From assembly GCF_025515205.1 (NCBI RefSeq), contig NZ_JAOPFX010000001.1:1240001-1304000 (forward strand): DNA of 64,000 nucleotides. Reading direction: 5' to 3'. The notes beneath the pieces were generated by a model. It ran no database searches and had not been told where the DNA came from. It saw nothing but the letters and a program-made list of their open reading frames with translations. A program made the position numbers and the translations under genes. This document shows, in pieces, positions 42,914-51,474 of the stretch; the first letter of the stretch is position 1, and each line of letters begins with the position of its first letter. This stretch comes from Microbacterium fluvii (GTDB lineage Bacteria; Actinomycetota; Actinomycetes; Actinomycetales; Microbacteriaceae).

Positions 42914-43949
42914 GCTGCGTCCTCTCCCCTTGGGGGTCGTCGTCGTCGGTCGTCAGGTGCGGGGCGATCTCCCGCGGGTCCATCGTGCCGTCGAGCACGC
43001 GCTTGACCTGCTCCACGATCGGCATCTGCACGCCCGCGGCGCGTGCCAGCTGCAGCACGGGCGCCACCGAGGCCAGTCCCTCCGCGGTCTGGTTCATCTG
43101 CTTGACCACGTCCTGGAAGCTGTAGCCCTGGCCCAGCAGACGCCCCGCCGTGTTGTTGCGGCTGAGCGGGGACTGGCAGGTCGCGATGAGGTCGCCGAGG
43201 CCGGCGAGACCCTGCAGGGTCTCGGGCTGCGCGCCCTGTGCGACCGCGAAATCCGTCATCTCGACGAGACCCCGCGTGATGATGGAGGCCTTCGTGTTCT
43301 CGCCGTAGCCGACGCCGTCGACGATGCCGATCGCGACGGCGATGAGATTCTTGAGCACTCCGCCGAACTCGGTGCCGATGACGTCGGTGTTGACGAACGT
43401 GCGGAAGTACTTGTTGCGGGCGCGCCGCGCGACGGCATCGGCCGTCTCCTGACTCGTCGACGAGATGACGGCGGCCGTCGGCTGCTCGCGGGCGATCTCG
43501 AGGGCGAGGTTGGGGCCGGAGGCGACGGCGATGCGATCGGGGTCGCAGGCGAGCTCCTGCTCGATGACCTGGCTCATGCGCAGGCCGCTCGCCTTCTCGA
43601 CGCCCTTCATCAACGAGACGACGGGGGCGTTCGAGCCTGCGAGCAGTGGCCTGATCGCCTTGAGGTTCTGCCGCGCGGCCTGGCTGGAGATGGCGATGTA
43701 CACCTGATCGGCGCCGTCGAGCGCCTCGGAGAGGTGATGAGTCGCGTACATCTCGCGGGGCAGATTGACCCCGGGAAGGTATTCGCTGTTGCGCTTGGCC
43801 TCGTGGATCTCGAGCGCGGTCTCGGGGCGGCGCGCCCACATCGTCACGTGGGCGCCGCCGTCGGCGAGCACTTTGCCGAAGGTCGTGCCCCAGCTGCCCG
43901 CGCCGATCACCGCGACGCGGGGCCGGTCGGCATCCCGTCTAGGACTCAA
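42813..43949 (-). CDS. gpsA: Glycerol-3-phosphate dehydrogenase GpsA
   Basis: GpsA reduces dihydroxyacetone phosphate to glycerol-3-phosphate for phospholipids. The 378 residues contain 'VAVIGAGSWGTTFGKVLAD' (NAD-binding), 'VASGPNLALEIAREQPTAAV', 'TEFGGVLKNLIAVAIGIVDG' with the catalytic Lys, and 'LAGLGDLIATCQSPLSRNN'. The conserved core ends near residue 340; the last ~35 residues ('GSAGGGGALRRSLQRALDQF') lie in the overlap with ddl and look like unselected read-through. It overlaps the plsC gene upstream by 11 bases. Confidence 0.95.
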   Translation of the reverse strand: MSPRRDADRPRVAVIGAGSWGTTFGKVLADGGAHVTMWARRPETALEIHEAKRNSEYLPGVNLPREMYATHHLSEALDGADQVYIAISSQAARQNLKAIRPLLAGSNAPVVSLMKGVEKASGLRMSQVIEQELACDPDRIAVASGPNLALEIAREQPTAAVISSTSQETADAVARRARNKYFRTFVNTDVIGTEFGGVLKNLIAVAIGIVDGVGYGENTKASIITRGLVEMTDFAVAQGAQPETLQGLAGLGDLIATCQSPLSRNNTAGRLLGQGYSFQDVVKQMNQTAEGLASVAPVLQLARAAGVQMPIVEQVKRVLDGTMDPREIAPHLTTDDDDPQGERTQHGSAGGGGALRRSLQRALDQFRHGGRSAPRDRS

Positions 43950-44724
43950 GGCGACCCGTCTCCTTCTGGCCGTGGGCGGAGGGGTCCCACCGCACGGCGG
44001 GGGCCGGCTCCGCGCGCAGTTCGGCGACCAGGCCGCTGATGGCGGCCATCACCTTGTCGGTCGCGGCCGTCAGGGCGGCGGCCTCGGTCTCGCGGCCGGC
44101 GAACTCCGACAGGTCGACCGGCGGGCCCACGAGCACGCGCACGCGGCGACGCAGCGGCCACAGGCTGAGCTTGCCGTAGCGCGGCAGGATGTCCTGCGCG
44201 CCCCAGTGCGCCATCGGCACGACCGGGATGCCGCCCGCGAGGGCGAGCCGCACGGCGCCGGTCTTGCCGCGCATCGGCCACAGGTCGGGGTCGCGGGTGA
44301 GCGAGCCCTCGGGGTACACGATCACGCCGCGGCCGTGCTCGACGAGGTCTGCCGCGCTCTGCATCGTCTGACGCGCCGCGGCGGCGGAAGCCGCGCGGGC
44401 GACGGGGATCATGCCGGTCGCCCGCAGCGCCCAGCCCAGCACCGGCACGCGGAAGAGGCTCTCTTTGGCCATGAACCGCGGTGCACGGCCCAGCCGCCAC
44501 ACCGCGACGGCGACGATCAGCGGGTCGATCTCGGTGGCGTGGTTGGGCGCCAGCACGTAGGCGCCCGTCCGAGGAAGATGCGCGCCGCCGCGCACCTCGA
44601 TCTTGGCGATGAGTCCCACCAGGGGCACGACGATCGCCGCCAGAGGCCAGAACAGGGTCGGTCGCGTCTTCTCGGCCGTGGCCTTCGGGCGGCGCTCACG
44701 CGCAGGGCGGTCAGCCGATGACAT
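43939..44724 (-). CDS. plsC: 1-acyl-sn-glycerol-3-phosphate acyltransferase PlsC
   Basis: A 261-residue membrane-bound acyltransferase making phosphatidic acid. An N-terminal hydrophobic helix ('FWPLAAIVVPLVGLIA') precedes 'LAPNHATEIDPLIVAVA' (H-x4-D), 'AKESLFRVPVLGWALRATG' and 'GVIVYPEGSLTRDPDLWPM'. GpsA, which supplies the substrate backbone, overlaps immediately downstream, linking the two steps of phospholipid head synthesis. It overlaps murA by 14 bases. Confidence 0.93.
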   Translation of the reverse strand: MSSADRPARERRPKATAEKTRPTLFWPLAAIVVPLVGLIAKIEVRGGAHLPRTGAYVLAPNHATEIDPLIVAVAVWRLGRAPRFMAKESLFRVPVLGWALRATGMIPVARAASAAAARQTMQSAADLVEHGRGVIVYPEGSLTRDPDLWPMRGKTGAVRLALAGGIPVVPMAHWGAQDILPRYGKLSLWPLRRRVRVLVGPPVDLSEFAGRETEAAALTAATDKVMAAISGLVAELRAEPAPAVRWDPSAHGQKETGRLES

Positions 44725-46072
44725 CGAAGTCCGCGCCGAGAGCGGCGAGCTTGTCGAAGAGCTTCTCGTAGCCGCGGCTGAGGATGCCCACGCCCGAGAC
44801 GACCGATTCGCCCTCGGCGGTCAGCGCCGCGATCAGGTGCGAGTAGCCCCCACGCAGATCGGGCACCTCGATGCGGGCGCCGTGCAGCGGCGTGGGGCCG
44901 TTGATGACGGCGGCCTGCTCGAGTTCGCGCTGTGCGACGCGGCGGTAGTCGCCGTCGAGGCCGTGCGGGTGCACGACGATGTCGGCACCCATCTTCACGA
45001 GCGCATCGGTGAACCCGAAGCGGTTCTCGTACACGGTCTCGTGCACGATCGACTCCCCCTCGGCCTGCGTGAGGGCGACGATGAGGGGCTGCTGCCAGTC
45101 GGTCATGAAGCCGGGGTGCACGTCGGTCTCGACGGTGACGGGCGTGAGCGGACCGCCGCGGCGGAAGTTGATGCCGTCTTCTCGCACGTCGAACCAGCCG
45201 CCGACCTTGCGGAACACGTTGAGGAAGGTCAGCATGTCCTGCTGTTTGGCCCCGCCGACGAAGATCTCACCGTCGGTGGCCAGGGCCGCGCACGCCCACG
45301 AGGCCGCTTCGTTGCGGTCGAAGATCGCACGGTGGTCGTAGCCGCGCAGCGTGTCGACGCCTTCGATGAAGATGACGCGATTCGGCTCGACGGTGATGAT
45401 CGCGCCCATCTTCTGCAGCACGGCGATCAGGTCCATGATCTCCGGCTCGATGGCGGCGTTCTTGAGCTCCGTGATGCCCTCGGCCTTCACGGCGGTCAGC
45501 AGCACCTGCTCGGTGGCGCCGACACTCGGGTAGGGCAGCTCGATGTGGGCGCCCTTCAGACCGTTCGGTGCCGTGATGCGGATGCCCTCGTAGCTCTTGT
45601 CGACGATGGCGCCGAAGGCGCGCAGCGCATCCATGTGGAAGTTGATCGGACGGTCGCCGATACGGCATCCGCCGAGGTCGGGGATGAGGGCTTCGCCGAG
45701 CAGATGCAGCAGAGGCCCGCAGAAGAGGATCGGGATGCGGGAGGCCCCGGCGTGGGCGTCGATCTCTTCGAAGTGGGCGGCGACCGCGCCGCTCGGGTCG
45801 AGGATGAGCTCGCCCTCGTTCTCGCCGTCGGCGACGGTGACGCCGTGCACCTCCAGCAGCGACCGCACGACCTTGACATCGCTGATCGAAGGGACGTCGC
45901 GCAGGATGCTGGGTGTCTCGCCCAGAAGGGCGGCCACCATCGCCTTGGTCACGAGGTTCTTCGCGCCCTTGACCTCGACGCGGCCGCGCAGCGCGCGCCC
46001 GCCGCGGACGGCGAGCACTTCGCCTGACCCTCCTGACGGTGACACTGCGGACTCGTTCAGGAGTGTCTTCAT
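44711..46072 (-). CDS. murA: UDP-N-acetylglucosamine 1-carboxyvinyltransferase MurA
   Basis: MurA transfers enolpyruvate to UDP-GlcNAc, the first committed step of peptidoglycan synthesis and the target of fosfomycin. The 453 residues contain 'GRVEVKGAKNLVTKAMVAAL' (substrate Lys-Asn), 'PDLGGCRIGDRPINFHMDAL' with the catalytic loop Cys, and 'DIRGGYSHLIAALTAEGES'-like C-terminus ('DLRGGYSHLIAAL'). The Cys form is fosfomycin-sensitive in other species, while Asp variants are resistant. ATG 46072 follows GCGAGG; a longer frame upstream is unsupported. It begins a run murA-plsC-gpsA-ddl. Confidence 0.96.
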   Translation of the reverse strand: MKTLLNESAVSPSGGSGEVLAVRGGRALRGRVEVKGAKNLVTKAMVAALLGETPSILRDVPSISDVKVVRSLLEVHGVTVADGENEGELILDPSGAVAAHFEEIDAHAGASRIPILFCGPLLHLLGEALIPDLGGCRIGDRPINFHMDALRAFGAIVDKSYEGIRITAPNGLKGAHIELPYPSVGATEQVLLTAVKAEGITELKNAAIEPEIMDLIAVLQKMGAIITVEPNRVIFIEGVDTLRGYDHRAIFDRNEAASWACAALATDGEIFVGGAKQQDMLTFLNVFRKVGGWFDVREDGINFRRGGPLTPVTVETDVHPGFMTDWQQPLIVALTQAEGESIVHETVYENRFGFTDALVKMGADIVVHPHGLDGDYRRVAQRELEQAAVINGPTPLHGARIEVPDLRGGYSHLIAALTAEGESVVSGVGILSRGYEKLFDKLAALGADFDVIG

Positions 46073-46157
46073 ACGGTGGGCCTCGCTTGGTTCTCTGAGT
46101 TCATGGTCCCGGGATGCCGGGGCCGTCGTCTGCTCCCGTCGTGGGGAAGCATCCGAC

Positions 46158-46754
46158 TCACTGCACGGGCAGCGTCCGTGGACGCCACGCCTCGCGGCGG
46201 GCCTCGAACTGCGCGATCTTGTCTTCGTCACGCAGGGTGAGTCCGATGTCGTCGAGCCCTTCGATGAGCCGCCACCTAGTGTAATCGTCGATCTCGAACG
46301 GCACCCGGAGCTCGCCGAGCACGGCCTCGCGGGCTTCGAGGTCGACGGTCATCGAGACGCCGGGCGCAGCATCCAGCGCCCTCCAGAGCCGCTCGATGTC
46401 GGCCTCGGAGACGACGCCGGCCAGAAGGCCCTGCTTGCCCGCGTTGCCGCGGAAGATGTCGGCGAAGCGAGGGCTGAGCACGACCGCGAAGCCGTAGTCG
46501 CGCAGCGCCCACACGGCGTGCTCTCGGCTGGAGCCGGTGCCGAAGTCCGGGCCCGCGACGAGGATGCTGGCACCCGCGTAGGCCGGCTGGTTGAGCACGA
46601 ACTCGGGATCCTGCCGCCAGTTGGCGAACAGGGCGTCGTCGAAGCCCGTCTTGGTGACGCGCTTGAGGTAGACGGCCGGGATGATCTGGTCGGTGTCGAC
46701 CGCGGAGCGCTTCAACGGCGCCGCGATGCCGGTGTGTGTCGTGAACTTGTCCAT
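46158..46754 (-). CDS. leuD: 3-isopropylmalate dehydratase small subunit LeuD
   Basis: The small subunit of isopropylmalate isomerase in leucine synthesis. The 198 residues start '[20 protein letters not shown]' and contain '[13 protein letters not shown]' and '[19 protein letters not shown]', the swivelling-domain signature. Its ATG shares one base with the leuC stop, so both subunits are made from one message. murA follows 86 bases downstream. Confidence 0.97.
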   Translation of the reverse strand: MDKFTTHTGIAAPLKRSAVDTDQIIPAVYLKRVTKTGFDDALFANWRQDPEFVLNQPAYAGASILVAGPDFGTGSSREHAVWALRDYGFAVVLSPRFADIFRGNAGKQGLLAGVVSEADIERLWRALDAAPGVSMTVDLEAREAVLGELRVPFEIDDYTRWRLIEGLDDIGLTLRDEDKIAQFEARREAWRPRTLPVQ

Positions 46755-48217
46755 CAGAGGCCCACCTTCTCTCGCGCGGGCAGATCAGAGGGGCTCGCGA
46801 GGTGGCCGAGCACCGCGGTGGCGGCGGCGACCAGGGGCGAGACCAGGTGGGTGCGTCCGCCCTTGCCCTGGCGCCCCTCGAAGTTGCGGTTCGACGTCGA
46901 GGCGCAGCGCTCCCCCGGTGCCAGCTGGTCGGGGTTCATCCCCAGGCACATCGAGCAGCCGGCGAAGCGCCACTCGGCGCCGAAGTCGATGAACACCTTG
47001 TCGAGGCCCTCGGCCTCCGCCTCCAGGCGCACGCGAGCGGAGCCGGGGACGACCATGACCCGCACGCCATCGGCCTTCGTGCGGCCTTCGATGACCGAGG
47101 CGAAGGCGCGCAGGTCTTCGATCCGGCTGTTGGTGCACGAGCCCATGAAGACGGCGTCGACGGGCACGTCCTTCATGGGTGTGCCGGCGGCGAGGTCCAT
47201 GTATTCGAGCGCGCGCTCGGCGGCGGCCCGTTCGTTCGGGTCGGCGAACGACGCGGGGTCGGGCACGGCCTCCGACAGCGACACGCCCTGGCCGGGGTTG
47301 GTGCCCCACGTCACGAAGGGCTCGAGCTCGTTCGCGTCGAGGAACACCTCGGCGTCGTAGACGGCGCCCTCGTCGGACGGCAGAGTGCGCCAGTAGGCGA
47401 CGGCGTCGTCCCAGTCCTTGCCCTTGGGCGCGTGCGGCTTGCCCTCGACGTAGGCGAAGGTCGTCTCGTCCGGCGCGATCATGCCGGCGCGGGCGCCCGC
47501 CTCGATCGACATGTTGCACATCGTCATGCGCCCCTCCATCGAGAGGGAGCGGATGGCGCTGCCGCGGTATTCGAGCACGTACCCCTGTCCGCCGTTGGCG
47601 CCGATCTTGGCGATGATCGCCAGGATGATGTCTTTCGCGGTGACGCCGGGGCGGAGGTCGCCCTCGACCGTGATGGCCATGGTTTTGAAAGGCTTGAGCG
47701 GCAGCGTCTGGGTCGCCATGACGTGCTCGACCTCGCTGGTGCCGATGCCGAACGCCATCGCGCCGAAGGCGCCGTGGGTCGACGTGTGGCTGTCGCCGCA
47801 CACGACCGTGATGCCGGGCATCGTCAGGCCGAGCTGCGGGCCGACGACGTGCACGATGCCCTGCTCGCGGTCGCCCAGCGAGTGGATGCGCACGCCGAAC
47901 TCCTCGGCGTTGCGTCGAAGGGTCTCGATCTGGGTGCGGCTGGTGAGGTCGGCGATCGGCTTGTCGATGTCGAGCGTCGGGGTGTTGTGGTCTTCGGTGG
48001 CGATCGTCAGATCGAGGCGGCGGAGCGCCCGACCCTCGGCGCGCAGACCGTCGAAGGCCTGCGGGCTCGTGACCTCGTGGACGAGGTGCAGGTCGATGTA
48101 GATGAGGTCGGGCTGGCCGTTCTCGCCCTTGACGACGAGGTGGTCGTCCCAGACCTTCTCGGCCAGCGTGCGCGGCCGTTCGGGGATGACAGCAGTGTCG
48201 GAAACAGGTGTGCTCAT
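46754..48217 (-). CDS. leuC: 3-isopropylmalate dehydratase large subunit LeuC
   Basis: The 487-residue catalytic subunit, an aconitase-family protein. Cluster ligands are visible in '[20 protein letters not shown]' (region of the first), '[17 protein letters not shown]' and '[15 protein letters not shown]'. ATG 48217 follows AGGAGAA at ten bases. The 123 bases up to terC hold a leader peptide with three Leu codons and alternative stems, a likely leucine attenuator. Confidence 0.97.
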   Translation of the reverse strand: MSTPVSDTAVIPERPRTLAEKVWDDHLVVKGENGQPDLIYIDLHLVHEVTSPQAFDGLRAEGRALRRLDLTIATEDHNTPTLDIDKPIADLTSRTQIETLRRNAEEFGVRIHSLGDREQGIVHVVGPQLGLTMPGITVVCGDSHTSTHGAFGAMAFGIGTSEVEHVMATQTLPLKPFKTMAITVEGDLRPGVTAKDIILAIIAKIGANGGQGYVLEYRGSAIRSLSMEGRMTMCNMSIEAGARAGMIAPDETTFAYVEGKPHAPKGKDWDDAVAYWRTLPSDEGAVYDAEVFLDANELEPFVTWGTNPGQGVSLSEAVPDPASFADPNERAAAERALEYMDLAAGTPMKDVPVDAVFMGSCTNSRIEDLRAFASVIEGRTKADGVRVMVVPGSARVRLEAEAEGLDKVFIDFGAEWRFAGCSMCLGMNPDQLAPGERCASTSNRNFEGRQGKGGRTHLVSPLVAAATAVLGHLASPSDLPAREKVGL

Positions 48218-48250
48218 TGCCTTGTCGTTCTCCTGAGGAAGAGGATCAAG

Positions 48251-48302
48251 CCCGCGACGAACTCCGCGACGAGGGAGGCCTGGGAACTAGGACTCGTCGC
48301 GG
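48251..48302 (-). promoter_or_regulatory. leuCD leader stem with two competing 3' arms
   Basis: On the minus strand CCGCGACGAG (48302-48293) can pair with CTCGTCGCGG (48273-48264, 10 bp) or with TCGTCGCGG just downstream (about 48260-48252). The 5' arm lies within the leader peptide codons immediately after the Leu triplet, so a ribosome stalled for lack of leucine would cover it. There is no T run after either stem, so the effect may be on translation or Rho-dependent. Confidence 0.5.
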
Positions 48303-48331
48303 CCGCTAAGGAGAAGGCGAGCGATCCGCAC
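48287..48331 (-). CDS. Candidate leucine leader peptide of leuCD
   Basis: GTG 48331 to TAG 48287 encodes 14 residues, (M)RIARLLLSGRDES, with three consecutive Leu codons (CTT CTC CTT). GGTAGG lies about eight bases upstream. It begins ten bases after the terC stop and ends 69 bases before leuC. The codons right after the Leu run form one arm of a stem. This is the layout of ribosome-stalling attenuators for branched-chain amino acid genes. Confidence 0.6.
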   Translation of the reverse strand: MRIARLLLSGRDES

Positions 48332-48340
48332 CCTGGGAGC

Positions 48341-49354
48341 CTACCACCGCCCGCTCAGGCCGGGCGGCGCCCCTCGCGCCTCGCGGCGCGCGGAGACGAG
48401 ACTCGCGATGGTCGCGACCGCCATGGAGACGATGATGACGGCCAGCGACAGCCACGTGGAGATCTCGGGCGCCCACTCCACCGGCTCGCCGCCGTTGATG
48501 AAGGGCAGTTCGTTGACGTGGAGGGCGTGGAAGAACAGCTTCAGACCGATGAAGCCGAGGATGAAGGCGATGCCGTAGTGCAGGTACTTGAGGCGGTCGA
48601 GCAGGCCCCCCAGCAGGAAGTAGAGCTGGCGCAGGCCCATGAGGGCGAAGAGGTTCGCCGTGAAGACGATGAACGCGTTGTGAGTGATGCCGAAGATCGC
48701 CGGGATCGAGTCGATTGCGAAGATGAGGTCGGTCACGCCGATGACGATGAAAACGAGGATCATCGGGGTGAAGATCTTCTTTCCGTCGACCACGGTGCGC
48801 AGTTTCGCGCCGTCGTAGTGGTCGCTGATGTCGATGAAGCGGCGCAGGAACCGCACGATGCCCGATTCGGCCTTCGCCTCGTCTTCGTGGGCGCCGGGGA
48901 ACGCCTGACGCCACGCGGTCCACACCAGGAACGCGCCGAAGATGTAGAAGATCCAGCTGAAGTTCTCGATGAGGGCGGCGCCCAGCATGATGAAGATCGC
49001 TCGAAGCACGAGCGCGATGATGATGCCCACCATGAGCACTTCCTGCTGATAGCGCCGAGGCACCGCGAACTGGCTCATGATCAGCACGAAGACGAACAGG
49101 TTGTCGACCGACAGGCTGTATTCGGTGAGCCACCCGGCGACGAACTCGCCCATCGCCTGCGGGCTCTGGGTGACCCACAGCAGCACGACGGCGAACACGA
49201 GCGCGAGCCCGACGTAGAACACGACCCACAGGGTCGCCTCCTTCATCGACGGGATGTGCGGACGCTTGAGGATGAGCAGCAGGTCTGCGAGCAGGATGAG
49301 CGAGAGCACCACGAGTGCGGTGATCTCGAACCAGACCGGGATCTCGAAGCCCAT
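48341..49354 (-). CDS. TerC/Alx family membrane protein, probable manganese exporter
   Basis: A 337-residue protein with about nine membrane segments. Family marks are 'LTEYSLSVDNLFVFVLIMSQ' and 'VIGVTDLIFAIDSIPAIFGI', which contain the acidic residues in the membrane thought to bind Mn2+. A hydrophilic loop near residues 150-190 ('FPGAHEDEAKAESG') separates the two halves. Homologues (Alx, YceF, YkoY) export manganese, some loading exported enzymes. ATG 49354 follows GAAAGG. A yybP-ykoY manganese riboswitch lies directly upstream, which supports the metal assignment over tellurite resistance. Confidence 0.92.
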   Translation of the reverse strand: MGFEIPVWFEITALVVLSLILLADLLLILKRPHIPSMKEATLWVVFYVGLALVFAVVLLWVTQSPQAMGEFVAGWLTEYSLSVDNLFVFVLIMSQFAVPRRYQQEVLMVGIIIALVLRAIFIMLGAALIENFSWIFYIFGAFLVWTAWRQAFPGAHEDEAKAESGIVRFLRRFIDISDHYDGAKLRTVVDGKKIFTPMILVFIVIGVTDLIFAIDSIPAIFGITHNAFIVFTANLFALMGLRQLYFLLGGLLDRLKYLHYGIAFILGFIGLKLFFHALHVNELPFINGGEPVEWAPEISTWLSLAVIIVSMAVATIASLVSARREARGAPPGLSGRW

Positions 49355-49383
49355 GTGCGCCTTTCGGAGGGTGCGGCAAGCGT

Positions 49384-49486
49384 CGAGAGTCTCTCCCCCG
49401 CCCCGTCTCCGGTGGCGGCGCGTGCCCGGAGACCCACCGACGGGACTCGTGATGACGGACGCGCGAGAGCGGGATACTCCCTCTCG
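49384..49486 (-). promoter_or_regulatory. yybP-ykoY manganese riboswitch upstream of terC
   Basis: Minus-strand order: P1 5' arm CGAGAG (49486-49481), conserved GGAGTA (49480-49475), the conserved CCGTCATCACG segment near 49459-49449, an 8-bp perfect stem GTCTCCGG/CCGGAGAC (49433-49426 with 49412-49405), then GAGAGA and P1 3' arm CTCTCG (49389-49384). GGAGUA next to P1 and the closing GAGA are hallmark Mn2+-binding loops of this class, and terC is a classic target. The 5' arm is also part of a palindrome CTCTCGCGAGAG that offers an alternative fold. Confidence 0.85.
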
Positions 49487-49495
49487 CGAGAGGCA

Positions 49496-49501
49496 ACATT
49501 A
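49496..49501 (-). promoter_or_regulatory. -10 box of terC promoter
   Basis: TAATGT on the minus strand. Transcription would begin around 49489, just at the upstream edge of the riboswitch palindrome. No good -35. Confidence 0.4.
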
Positions 49502-49626
49502 CAGGGTCGGGATGCCGCATCCTTCTCATTCCGAGACGAACCCGCAATCTTCGACACTCCCCTGCTGAGAGACAATGGCACTCCGCGGCGCACCGCCGCC
49601 GCGGCATCGGTGGATCTGGGAGGACG

Positions 49627-50178
49627 ATGCCCGATCAGCGCGACGACGCCGACCTGGTGACCAGGGCCGCCGGCGGCAGCGAACACGCGTTCCGGCAGCT
49701 GTATCGCGCCTACGCGCGGCCGGTGTACTGGATCGCGCACGGACTGCTGCACGACGCGTCGGATGCAGAAGACGTGCTGCAGGAGACGTTCCTGGTGGCG
49801 TGGCGGAAGCTCGCGGGGTTCGAACTCGCGGGCGATTCGCTGCTGCCCTGGCTGGCGACCATCTGCCGCTTCCAGGCGGCGAACCGCATGCGCACGCAGC
49901 GCCGGGATCGCGAACACACCGCGAACGCGGTCGACGACACGCTGCCGGCGACCGTCGACGTGGAGCAGCAGGTGATCGCCGACGATCTGGCGGCACGGAT
50001 CGCCGACGCCGTCGGCGGCCTCGGCGAACTCGATCGCGAGATCTTCCGGCTGTGCGCCGCCGAGGGCTACGCCTACCAGGCTGCCGCCGAGCGCCTTGGG
50101 GTCGCCCACGGCGTCGTCAGAAACCGTCTCTCCCGCATCCGCACGCGCCTGCGGACCGTCGTTGAGGAGAGCACATGA
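49627..50178 (+). CDS. ECF-type RNA polymerase sigma factor
   Basis: A 183-residue extracytoplasmic-function sigma factor. Region 2 is 'AFRQLYRAYARPVYWIAHGL' and 'DAEDVLQETFLVAWRKLAGF'; region 4 is 'LDREIFRLCAAEGYAYQAAA' followed by 'ERLGVAHGVVRNRLSRIRTR'. There is no C-terminal extension. ATG 49627 follows GGGAGGA. The stop overlaps the next gene's start (ATGA), and that gene encodes a membrane protein with the layout of an anti-sigma factor. Target promoters unknown. Confidence 0.92.
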   Translation: MPDQRDDADLVTRAAGGSEHAFRQLYRAYARPVYWIAHGLLHDASDAEDVLQETFLVAWRKLAGFELAGDSLLPWLATICRFQAANRMRTQRRDREHTANAVDDTLPATVDVEQQVIADDLAARIADAVGGLGELDREIFRLCAAEGYAYQAAAERLGVAHGVVRNRLSRIRTRLRTVVEEST

Positions 50179-51260
50179 ACGAGCGGATCGCCGAGGAGCA
50201 GCCGCTCCCCGAGCTGAGCGATCGCCGCGTGGCCGAGTTGGAGATGTCGATCTTCCGCCGCATCGGCTCGGAGCGCCGTGCCGCGCAGCAGCGTCGCCGC
50301 CGCATCTGGATCGGCGCGGGCGCCGCCGCCGGCGTCATCGTGATCGCCGCCGTGATCGCACCGGTGCTGCCGGCGGTGATGGTGGGATCGTCGTCGGGGT
50401 CGTCGAGCGCGGAGTCGGCGGCCGACGCCCCCGTGCAGAGCGATCAGGACATGGCCGGGGGCGTGGACGAGACGTCCGGCGGGTCGGCGGGCGAGGAGGG
50501 TGAGGCGGCCGCGCGGCAGATCATCGCCACGGCGAACGCGGCCGTCACGGTCGCCGACGTCGAGGCCGCGGCCGAGACCATCGCCGATGAGGCGGTCGAC
50601 CGCGGCGGGTACGTCGAGTCGATGAGCGTCGGAGGCTCGGGGGGCGAGGCGCCCGTCGACGCCGACGGGGTGATCGTCGGCCCGTATCCGTCTGAGGGTG
50701 GCGGGTGGATCACGGTGCGGGTGCCGGCCGACGAGCTCACCGGCGCACTGGGCACGCTGTCGGACGTCGGAGAGGTGACCTCGTCCGAGGTCACACGTTC
50801 CGACGTCACCGGACAGACCGTCGACCTGCAGGCGCGCATCGACGCGGCACAGGCATCGGTCGACAGGCTCACCGTGCTCATGTCGCAGGCCGGCGACCTG
50901 GGAGACCTGATCGAGGCCGAGTCCGCCCTCGCGGACCGGCAGGCGAACCTCGAGAGCTACCAGCAGGAGTTGAAGCTGCTGAAGGATCAGGTGGCGATGT
51001 CGTCGCTCACCGTGTCGCTCTCCCCGGAGGTCGCGGTGGCGACGGCCGATCCGGCCGGCTTCGGCGACGGGTTCGCAGCCGGGTGGAGCGGACTGGTCGC
51101 GACGCTGAACGGCATCGTGGTCGCCCTCGGGTTCCTCCTGCCGTGGATCGTGCTCGCAGGTGTCGTGCTCGTCGCCGTCTGGGCGGCGCGGCGCGGGCTG
51201 CGGGCCCGTCGCACTCGCTCGCGCACGCCCGAGGACGGCGAGGGCGGCTCGATTTTGTGA
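50175..51260 (+). CDS. DUF4349 membrane protein, putative anti-sigma factor
   Basis: A 361-residue protein. The first ~40 residues are cytosolic and charged ('LPELSDRRVAELEMSIFRRI'), then a membrane helix ('IGAGAAAGVIVIAAVIAPVL'), an acidic Ser/Gly linker, and an extracellular DUF4349 domain from about residue 110 ('ANAAVTVADVEAAAETIADEA', 'WITVRVPADELTGALGTLSD', 'VTSSEVTRSDVTGQTVDLQAR') with a coiled coil, a second membrane helix near residue 320 and a basic tail. Translational coupling to the sigma gene suggests that the N-terminal segment restrains the sigma factor. No zinc-type HxxxCxxC motif is present. Confidence 0.82.
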   Translation: MNERIAEEQPLPELSDRRVAELEMSIFRRIGSERRAAQQRRRRIWIGAGAAAGVIVIAAVIAPVLPAVMVGSSSGSSSAESAADAPVQSDQDMAGGVDETSGGSAGEEGEAAARQIIATANAAVTVADVEAAAETIADEAVDRGGYVESMSVGGSGGEAPVDADGVIVGPYPSEGGGWITVRVPADELTGALGTLSDVGEVTSSEVTRSDVTGQTVDLQARIDAAQASVDRLTVLMSQAGDLGDLIEAESALADRQANLESYQQELKLLKDQVAMSSLTVSLSPEVAVATADPAGFGDGFAAGWSGLVATLNGIVVALGFLLPWIVLAGVVLVAVWAARRGLRARRTRSRTPEDGEGGSIL

Positions 51261-51314
51261 GCCGCGCGGGCCGTGGCATACTTGAACGGTTGCCTCCGGA
51301 GCTCCGGAGAACAC

Positions 51315-51387
51315 GGCCCCATCGTATAGCGGCCTAGTACGCCGCCCTCTCACGGCGGTAACGCGGGTTCGAATCCCGCTGGGGTCA
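51315..51387 (+). tRNA. tRNA-Glu (anticodon CTC)
   Basis: A 73-nt tRNA. The acceptor GGCCCCA pairs with TGGGGTC; the anticodon stem CCGCC/GGCGG encloses loop CTCTCAC, giving anticodon CTC; T-arm GCGGG-TTCGAAT-CCCGC is canonical. The discriminator is A and CCA is not encoded. Confidence 0.97.
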
Positions 51388-51394
51388 CAGTGAG

Positions 51395-51425
51395 AAAGAG
51401 CCGGTCCGACAGGGCCGGCTCTTTT
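51395..51425 (+). terminator. Terminator after tRNA-Glu
   Basis: A 10-bp stem AAAGAGCCGG/CCGGCTCTTT with a ten-base loop, followed by TTTTG, eight bases after the tRNA. Confidence 0.85.
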
Positions 51426-51474
51426 GTTTCGCGCGCAGGTTGCCCGCCGAGCGGGTGCGCGGTTGACTCGGATC

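Noticed and set aside
44711..46072. MurA variant lacking the catalytic Cys (fosfomycin resistant)
   Set aside because: The loop reads GGCRIGDRP, so the Cys is present.
48341..49354. TerC as tellurite resistance
   Set aside because: The upstream yybP-ykoY riboswitch and lack of other ter genes indicate manganese handling.
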